A DNA stretch of 64,000 nt from Pseudomonas sp. DNDY-54 (GTDB taxonomy: Bacteria; Pseudomonadota; Gammaproteobacteria; Pseudomonadales; Pseudomonadaceae). The stretch spans positions 186,001 through 250,000 of the forward strand of contig NZ_CP082271.1 of NCBI RefSeq assembly GCF_019880365.1. Reading direction: 5' to 3'. The position numbers were made by a program, and so were the translations under genes. Every line of letters begins with the position of its first letter. Position 1 is the first letter of the stretch. Under the pieces are notes generated by a model that worked only from the letters and a program-made list of their open reading frames with translations, made no database searches and was not told the DNA's origin. Shown here one piece after another: positions 58,522 to 64,000 of the stretch.

Positions 58522-59937
58522 GTGATCAAGAAGCTGCTGATCGCCAACCGCGGTGAAATTGCCGTCCGCATCGTGCGGGCCTGCGCCGAAATGAATGTGC
58601 GTTCGGTGGCGGTGTTCGCCGAGCCCGACCGCCATGCGCTGCACGTCAAACGCGCCGACGAGGCTTACTTCATCGGGGATGACCCACTGGCTGGTTACCT
58701 GAACCCGCGCAAGCTGGTGAATCTCGCCGTGGAGACCGGCTGCGATGCGCTGCATCCTGGCTATGGATTCCTTTCTGAAAACGCCGAGCTGGCGGAGATT
58801 TGTGCCGAGCGTGGCATCCGTTTCGTTGGTCCTAGCGCCGAGGTGATTCGCCGCATGGGTGACAAGACCGAGGCGCGGCGCAGCATGATCAAGGCCGGCG
58901 TGCCGGTCACGCCGGGTACCGAAGGCAATGTGGCGGATGTCGAAGAAGCGCTGGCTGCGGCGGAAGGCATCGGCTATCCGGTGATGCTCAAGGCCACGTC
59001 CGGCGGCGGCGGTCGAGGCATCCGTCGCTGCAACTCGCGCGAAGAACTCGCCCAGGCCTATCCGCGGGTGATTTCGGAGGCCACCAAGGCCTTCGGTTCG
59101 GCTGATGTATTCCTCGAGAAATGCATCGTCGAGCCCAAGCACATCGAGGCGCAGATCCTCGCCGACTCCTTCGGCAACACCGTGCACCTGTTCGAGCGCG
59201 ACTGCTCGATCCAGCGCCGTAACCAGAAGCTCATTGAGATCGCGCCCAGCCCGCAGCTCACTCCCGAGCAGCGCGCCTATATCGGCGACCTGGCGGTGCG
59301 CGCGGCCAAGGCAGTGGGTTACGAGAACGCCGGCACTGTGGAGTTTCTGCTCGCCGACGGCGAGGTGTACTTCATGGAGATGAACACTCGCGTGCAGGTG
59401 GAGCACACCATCACCGAGGAAATCACCGGCATTGACATTGTCCGTGAGCAGATCCGCATCGCCTCCGGCCTGCCGCTCTCGGTCAAGCAGGAAGATATCC
59501 AGTACCGCGGCTTCGCCCTGCAGTTCCGCATCAATGCCGAGGAGCCGCGCAACAACTTCCTGCCGTGCTTCGGCAAGATTACCCGCTACTACGCGCCAGG
59601 TGGCCCCGGCGTGCGCACCGATACAGCGATCTACACCGGTTACACCATTCCGCCGTACTACGACTCCATGTGCCTGAAGCTGATCGTCTGGGCGCTGACC
59701 TGGGAAGAAGCGCTGGCTCGCGGCTCCCGCGCGTTGGACGACATGCGCGTGCAGGGCGTGAAGACCACCGCCACTTACTATCAGCAGATTCTCGCCAATC
59801 CGGATTTTCGTAGCGGGCAGTTCAACACCAGCTTCGTCGACAACCATCCGGAACTGCTGAATTACTCGATCAAACGCAAGCCGGGCGAGCTGGCCCTGGC
59901 CATCGCTGCCGCCATCGCCGCCCACGCAGGACTGTGA
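58522..59937 (+). CDS. pycA: Pyruvate carboxylase subunit A (biotin carboxylase)
   Basis: ATP-dependent carboxylation of biotin as the first half of oxaloacetate formation from pyruvate. The GTG at 58522 has GAGGGA about 8 bases upstream and gives 471 aa starting MIKKLLIANRGEIAVRIVRA; an ATG frame from 58426 adds unrelated sequence. Motifs: HPGYGFLSENAELAEIC, ATP-grasp GYPVMLKATSGGGGRGIRRC, ERDCSIQRRNQKLIEIAPSP, EFLLADGEVYFMEMNTRVQV and HTITEEITGIDIVREQIRIA. It is followed after 10 bp by pycB. The two-subunit type is as in Pseudomonas, not the single-chain enzyme. Confidence 0.94.
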   Translation: MIKKLLIANRGEIAVRIVRACAEMNVRSVAVFAEPDRHALHVKRADEAYFIGDDPLAGYLNPRKLVNLAVETGCDALHPGYGFLSENAELAEICAERGIRFVGPSAEVIRRMGDKTEARRSMIKAGVPVTPGTEGNVADVEEALAAAEGIGYPVMLKATSGGGGRGIRRCNSREELAQAYPRVISEATKAFGSADVFLEKCIVEPKHIEAQILADSFGNTVHLFERDCSIQRRNQKLIEIAPSPQLTPEQRAYIGDLAVRAAKAVGYENAGTVEFLLADGEVYFMEMNTRVQVEHTITEEITGIDIVREQIRIASGLPLSVKQEDIQYRGFALQFRINAEEPRNNFLPCFGKITRYYAPGGPGVRTDTAIYTGYTIPPYYDSMCLKLIVWALTWEEALARGSRALDDMRVQGVKTTATYYQQILANPDFRSGQFNTSFVDNHPELLNYSIKRKPGELALAIAAAIAAHAGL

Positions 59938-59947
59938 GGAACGAACC

Positions 59948-61765
59948 ATGACTGCTCAGAAGAAAATCACCGTTACCGACACCATCCTGCGTGACGCCCA
60001 CCAGTCGCTGCTGGCCACCCGCATGCGCACCGAGGACATGCTGCCCATCTGCGACAAGCTCGACCGTGTCGGCTACTGGTCGCTTGAGGTCTGGGGCGGC
60101 GCCACCTTCGATGCCTGCGTGCGTTTTCTCAAGGAAGATCCGTGGGAGCGCCTGCGCCAGCTCAAAGCCGCGCTGCCCAACACTCGGCTGCAAATGCTGT
60201 TGCGAGGGCAGAACCTGCTGGGTTATCGGCACTACGCCGATGACGTGGTCGAAGCCTTCTGCGCCAAGGCGGCGGACAACGGTATCGATGTGTTCCGCAT
60301 CTTCGATGCGATGAACGACGTGCGGAACCTGGAAACCGCCATTCGCGCAGTGAAGAAGACCGGCAAGCACGCGCAAGGCACTATCGCCTACACCACCAGC
60401 CCGGTGCATACCGTCGAGCTGTTCGTCGAGCAGGGCCGGGTAATGCGCGACATGGGCGTCGATTCCATCGCCATCAAGGACATGGCCGGCCTGCTCACGC
60501 CGTTCGCCACCGGTGAGCTGGTCCGTGCACTGAAGGCCGAGATCGAGCTGCCCGTGTTCATCCACTCCCACGACACGGCCGGCGTCGCCAGCATGTGTCA
60601 GTTGAAAGCCATCGAAAGCGGTGCCGACCATATCGACACCGCCATTTCCTCCATGGCCTGGGGTACCAGCCACCCTGGCACCGAGTCCATGGTCGCCGCG
60701 CTGCGCGGCACGCCCTACGACACCGGCCTCGATCTGGAGCTGCTGCAGGAGATCGGCCTGTACTTCTACGCGGTGCGCAAGAAGTACCACCAGTTCGAGA
60801 GCGAGTTCACCGGCGTCGATACCCGTGTGCAGGTTAATCAGGTACCGGGCGGGATGATTTCCAACCTGGCCAACCAGCTCAAGGAGCAGGGCGCGCTCAA
60901 CCGCATGGATGAGGTGCTGGCCGAGATCCCGCGTGTACGCAAGGACTTGGGCTACCCGCCGCTGGTCACCCCGACCTCGCAAATCGTCGGCACCCAGGCG
61001 TTCTTCAACGTGCTCGCCGGCGAACGCTACAAGACCATTACCAATGAAGTGAAGCTTTACCTGCAGGGCGGCTACGGCAAGGCGCCGGGCACCATCGACG
61101 CCAAGCTGCAACGCCAGGCAATCGGCGGTGAGGAGATCATCGAGGTGCGCCCGGCCGACCTGATCAAGCCCGAGCTGGACAAGCTGCGGCGGGAGGTCGG
61201 TGCGCTGGCTAAGTCCGAAGAAGACGTGCTGACCTACGCCATGTTCCCCGACATCGGCCGCAAATTCCTCGAAGAACGTGAAGCGGGCACGCTGCAGCCG
61301 GAGGTACTGCTGCCGATTCCAGATGGCAGTGCCGTAAGTGCCGCCGGTGGCGAGGGCGTGCCGACCGAGTTCGTCATCGATGTGCACGGCGAGACCTACC
61401 GCGTCGATATCACCGGTGTCGGCGTAAAGGGCGAAGGCAAGCGGCACTTCTTCCTTTCTATCGATGGCATGCCGGAGGAAGTGGTGTTCGAGCCGTTGAA
61501 TAACTTCGTCGGCGGCAGTGGCAGTGGCCAGCGCAAACAGGCCAACGGTCCGGGTGACGTGAGCACCAGCATGCCGGGCAATGTGGTCGATGTGCTGGTC
61601 AAGGAGGGCGATGTGGTCAAAGCCGGCCAGGCCGTGCTGATCAGCGAAGCGATGAAGATGGAGACCGAGATCCAGGCGCCGATTGCCGGCACAGTCAAGG
61701 CGGTTCACGTGGCCAAGGGTGACCGGGTGACTCCCGGTGATCTGCTGATCGAGATCGAGGCCTAA
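59948..61765 (+). CDS. pycB: Pyruvate carboxylase subunit B (carboxyltransferase-biotin carrier)
   Basis: The 605-aa protein carries the HMGL-like carboxyltransferase domain (ITVTDTILRDAHQSLLATRM, MLLRGQNLLGYRHYADDVVE, DSIAIKDMAGLLTPFATGEL, HSHDTAGVASMCQLKAIESG) and a conserved carboxylase domain. A C-terminal biotinyl domain follows, with the biotinylated Lys in SEAMKMETEIQAPIAG. Older annotations call it oxaloacetate decarboxylase alpha (oadA), but beta and gamma decarboxylase subunits are absent and pycA is adjacent. A Gly/Ser-rich hinge (GGSGSGQRKQANGPGDVSTS) precedes the biotin domain. Start has GAGGAACG upstream. Confidence 0.94.
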   Translation: MTAQKKITVTDTILRDAHQSLLATRMRTEDMLPICDKLDRVGYWSLEVWGGATFDACVRFLKEDPWERLRQLKAALPNTRLQMLLRGQNLLGYRHYADDVVEAFCAKAADNGIDVFRIFDAMNDVRNLETAIRAVKKTGKHAQGTIAYTTSPVHTVELFVEQGRVMRDMGVDSIAIKDMAGLLTPFATGELVRALKAEIELPVFIHSHDTAGVASMCQLKAIESGADHIDTAISSMAWGTSHPGTESMVAALRGTPYDTGLDLELLQEIGLYFYAVRKKYHQFESEFTGVDTRVQVNQVPGGMISNLANQLKEQGALNRMDEVLAEIPRVRKDLGYPPLVTPTSQIVGTQAFFNVLAGERYKTITNEVKLYLQGGYGKAPGTIDAKLQRQAIGGEEIIEVRPADLIKPELDKLRREVGALAKSEEDVLTYAMFPDIGRKFLEEREAGTLQPEVLLPIPDGSAVSAAGGEGVPTEFVIDVHGETYRVDITGVGVKGEGKRHFFLSIDGMPEEVVFEPLNNFVGGSGSGQRKQANGPGDVSTSMPGNVVDVLVKEGDVVKAGQAVLISEAMKMETEIQAPIAGTVKAVHVAKGDRVTPGDLLIEIEA

Positions 61766-61778
61766 CAGATGTCCCTTA

Positions 61779-61805
61779 GGGAGCCGCGAGGCTCCCCTTT
61801 TTTTT
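61779..61805 (+). terminator. Intrinsic terminator of pycAB
   Basis: GGGAGCC (61779-61785), loop GCGA, GGCTCCC (61790-61796), then C and eight Ts. It is a textbook rho-independent terminator 14 bases after the pycB stop. Confidence 0.95.
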
Positions 61806-61901
61806 CGCGGTCTGCTGATTATCGAGCGATCCGGGAGCAACCGGCCAAGCATCGGATCGCTGATGCTGCTCCGATCAAGCAGCGCGCTTTACAGAAACAA
61901 C

Positions 61902-62297
61902 TCAGCGCTTCAGGCGGGTTTGCTTGCGCAGCTCCATTAGATCGCCTTGGGTGCAGGTCAGCGGTTCGGCGCCGGTCAGGTCATAGCAGCGCTGACCGAA
62001 GCCCATCGGCCAGTAGATGATGCCGCCGGGTGGCCAGAAGATCGACGCGACGCGGAATCGCGCACGCAGTTTGCCTTGCTGCAGCAGTTCGCCCTGATCA
62101 TTGTTGAGCTTGTAGGGAATGCCGCCAGCGGCGGTCCAGAAGAACGGACGGGTCTTAACCAGGCCCTGGGAGTATTGCTGCGGTCGCTCATAGGCGGACA
62201 CCTGGCTGTGTTCCGGCAGCTTGAAATAGGTCGCGGTGGAGCAACCGCTGAGGAAGATAGCGAGTGCCAACAGGCTCGCCGCTCGTTTCAACGTCAT
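61902..62297 (-). CDS. Small outer-membrane-type lipoprotein
   Basis: The start at 62297 gives 131 aa with signal peptide MTLKRAASLLALAIFLSGCS and lipobox LSGC (Cys19). The mature protein has YFKLPEHSQVSAYERPQQYS, an aromatic segment SIFWPPGGIIYWPMGFGQRC and a basic C-terminus LMELRKQTRLKR. Ser follows the Cys, which favours outer-membrane sorting. An open frame to 62444 has no signal-like sequence and is rejected. The function is unknown to me. Confidence 0.82.
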   Translation of the reverse strand: MTLKRAASLLALAIFLSGCSTATYFKLPEHSQVSAYERPQQYSQGLVKTRPFFWTAAGGIPYKLNNDQGELLQQGKLRARFRVASIFWPPGGIIYWPMGFGQRCYDLTGAEPLTCTQGDLMELRKQTRLKR

Positions 62298-62523
62298 ATC
62301 GATTCGTTCCTTGTGGTGATGCCCAGGGCACAAACCGCGCCCTGTATAGCGGGCGGCACTATACCCCCGCGCATGGATGATGGCGAAACCGTGGCGCTGA
62401 ACGGCGCAGTCGCAAAACCGAGGTCGAGCGGTTGCCTCAACCACCGCGGGGTCAATGTAGCGCTACTGCTCTGGACCCTCGGCCTTGCTGTGGAGGTGCG
62501 TTTGGAGGGGTCAGGCCTGCTGG

Positions 62524-62970
62524 TCAAAGCGCATGACGGTACTGCAGGAAGCCGGAACGCTCGGCGATGCGCTCGTAAAGTTGCATCCCGGTGTGGTTGC
62601 TCTCGTGAGTCAGCCAGTGCACTTTCGAGCTGCCGGCGGCGCGGGCCTCGGCGTAGACGTGTTCGATCAATCGACGTCCGACGCCGGTGCCGCGCAGTTC
62701 CGGACTGACGAACAGATCTTGCAGATAACAGCTGTCTTCGACGGTCCAGTTGGAGCGGTGAAAGATCCACTGCACCAGGCCGTGCGCCTTCCCATCCTGC
62801 CAAGCCAGTGCGGCGTGGGTGGGTTCGGTGGGGTCGAGGAAGCGTCGCCACGTGTTCGCGCTGATCTCAGCGGGCAGCTCGGTTTGGTAGAAGTTCAGGT
62901 AGCCCAGCCACAGCGCCAGCCAGGCGTCGTGGTCATCGGCCGTTACGGGTCGGATTTGAATAGGCGACAT
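62524..62970 (-). CDS. GNAT-family N-acetyltransferase
   Basis: The 148-aa protein starts MSPIQIRPVTADDHDAWLAL. It has the GNAT core with YLQDLFVSPELRGTGVGRRL (acetyl-CoA loop R-G-T-G-V-G-R) and HWLTHESNHTGMQLYERIAE, ending RSGFLQYRHAL. It resembles amino-acid or polyamine-type acetyltransferases, with substrate unknown. An alternative ATG at 63000 would add ten residues; neither start has a strong ribosome-binding site. It is divergent from the glutaminase gene. Confidence 0.88.
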   Translation of the reverse strand: MSPIQIRPVTADDHDAWLALWLGYLNFYQTELPAEISANTWRRFLDPTEPTHAALAWQDGKAHGLVQWIFHRSNWTVEDSCYLQDLFVSPELRGTGVGRRLIEHVYAEARAAGSSKVHWLTHESNHTGMQLYERIAERSGFLQYRHAL

Positions 62971-63131
62971 GCGGGTTCCGTCTGCTGTTGATTGGGACAT
63001 TGGAAGGCCTGCGGCAGGGTCTGGGATTGGCTGTGATGATCATCGTTTGCCTGGCGTCTGTAGCCTAGGACGCAAATGGCCGGCGCGGCAATGCACTGGC
63101 GTGCTGCGACTTTTCCACCCATGGGACCTGT

Positions 63132-64000
63132 ATGCAGAACCTGTTGAACGAAATCCTGGATGACGTCCGCCCATTACTCGGGCAGGGCAAGGTGGCCGAT
63201 TACATTCCAGCCCTGGCGGACGTGCCGGCCAATCAGCTGGGCATCGCCGTCTACAGCGCCGACGGCGAGCTCTACCACGCCGGCGATGCGAAAACGCTGT
63301 TCTCGATCCAGAGCATTTCCAAGGTGTTCAGCCTGGTCCAAGCGATCCAGCACAGTGGTGAATCGCTCTGGGACCGGCTGGGGCATGAGCCGTCCGGTCA
63401 GCCGTTCAACTCGCTGGTGCAGCTGGAGTTTGAGCGCGGCCGGCCACGCAACCCATTTATCAACGCCGGTGCCTTGGTGATTTGCGATATCAACCAGTCG
63501 CGCTTCGCGGTGCCGGCTTTGTCGATGCGCGATTTCGTGCGACACCTGTCTGGCAACCCGCTGATTGTCTCCGATTCACGGGTTGCTGAGTCGGAGTACC
63601 AGTACCGCGCGCGTAACGCCGCGATGGCTTACCTGATGCAGGCCTTCGGCAATTTTCACAACGATGTCGAGGCGGTGCTGCGCAGCTATTTCCATCACTG
63701 TGCCCTGCGCATGAGCTGCGTCGATCTGGCTCGTGCATTTGGTTTTCTCGCCCGCGACGGCGCATGCCTGAATGGTGGCGAGCCGGTGTTAAGCCCGCGG
63801 CAGGCCAAGCAGGTCAATGCCATCATGGCCACCAGTGGACTCTACGATGAGGCCGGCAACTTCGCCTATCGCGTTGGCCTGCCGGGCAAGAGCGGGGTGG
63901 GTGGCGGCATCGTCGCGGTGGTGCCGGGGCGCTTCACGGTATGCGTCTGGTCGCCCGAGTTGAATCAGGCCGGCAATTCGCTGATCGGTATGGCGGCACT
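63132..64000 (+). CDS. glsA: Glutaminase (3' end beyond the window)
   Basis: Beta-lactamase-fold glutaminase hydrolysing glutamine to glutamate and ammonia. The ATG at 63132 opens a frame that is still open at 64000; about 289 residues are visible of an expected 302-310. Seen motifs: the catalytic [19 protein letters not shown] (Ser-x-x-Lys), [60 protein letters not shown], and [20 protein letters not shown] near the end. The family is unmistakable. Confidence 0.94.
   Translation, partial: MQNLLNEILDDVRPLLGQGKVADYIPALADVPANQLGIAVYSADGELYHAGDAKTLFSIQSISKVFSLVQAIQHSGESLWDRLGHEPSGQPFNSLVQLEFERGRPRNPFINAGALVICDINQSRFAVPALSMRDFVRHLSGNPLIVSDSRVAESEYQYRARNAAMAYLMQAFGNFHNDVEAVLRSYFHHCALRMSCVDLARAFGFLARDGACLNGGEPVLSPRQAKQVNAIMATSGLYDEAGNFAYRVGLPGKSGVGGGIVAVVPGRFTVCVWSPELNQAGNSLIGMAA

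Noticed and set aside
59948..61765. Annotation as sodium-pumping oxaloacetate decarboxylase alpha
   Set aside because: There are no beta or gamma subunit genes, and a biotin carboxylase subunit is directly upstream, which defines two-subunit pyruvate carboxylase.
58483..61852. Long antisense open frames (488 and 660 codons) opposite pycA and pycB
   Set aside because: They mirror the third-position GC bias of the real genes, show no recognisable domains, and lack ribosome-binding sites. The plus-strand proteins are unmistakable.

Overview
The window is a high-GC gammaproteobacterial chromosome segment, best matched by the Pseudomonas stutzeri group (Stutzerimonas). The evidence is an ectABCD-ask cluster whose EctD resembles the P. 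stutzeri enzyme, a compact second-type (lateral-like) flagellar operon, a zwf-rpiR-lysR-pycA-pycB block in the order I recall for P. aeruginosa PA5439-PA5435, and GTAGGGTGGGC-type REP palindromes. There are no IS elements, CRISPR arrays or rRNA genes.

Layout. 1-9624: a flagellar rod/hook/junction operon, flgD (cut by the window edge) to flgL, plus an unassigned flagellin-like gene. 9649-15117: a periplasmic lactonase-like propeller, an acyl-CoA-dehydrogenase-like flavoprotein, and a hybrid histidine kinase whose frame overlaps it. 15180-18759: a TonB receptor/PepSY reductase/small membrane protein iron operon. 19011-21168: an NTF2-like protein, a DGPF protein and an ECF42-type sigma factor. 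21230-21618: tandem REP units. 21649-30587: DctB/DctD-like two-component system, HD-GYP phosphodiesterase, SulP transporter with a universal stress protein, cyclopropane fatty acid synthase and a DUF6434 protein.

30622-37746 is the selenocysteine locus. selA and selB are followed, on the same strand, by tRNA-Sec (selC), but a roughly 3.5-kb AT-rich island now separates selB from selC. The island is bounded by 39-bp direct repeats of the 5' half of tRNA-Sec. It carries an unrecognised one-TM protein and an AAA_13/RloC-like ATPase-nuclease whose C-terminal nuclease-like domain is split off by a -1 frameshift at an A6 run. No integrase is present. This is the most interesting part of the window.

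37834-49018: housekeeping and accessory genes (Tim44-like protein, PaiB-like protein, orphan TRAP receptor, uvrD, a GGDEF/EAL protein, trhP, DUF2243-CtaG). 49044-53876: ectoine/hydroxyectoine synthesis, in which ectA and ectB form one uninterrupted frame with an internal ribosome-binding site for ectB. 54454-61808: zwf, an RccR-like RpiR regulator with a palindromic operator, a small gene behind a Pho-box-like array of four 11-bp repeats, a LysR regulator, and two-subunit pyruvate carboxylase closed by a strong terminator. 61902-64000: a lipoprotein, a GNAT acetyltransferase and a glutaminase cut by the window end.
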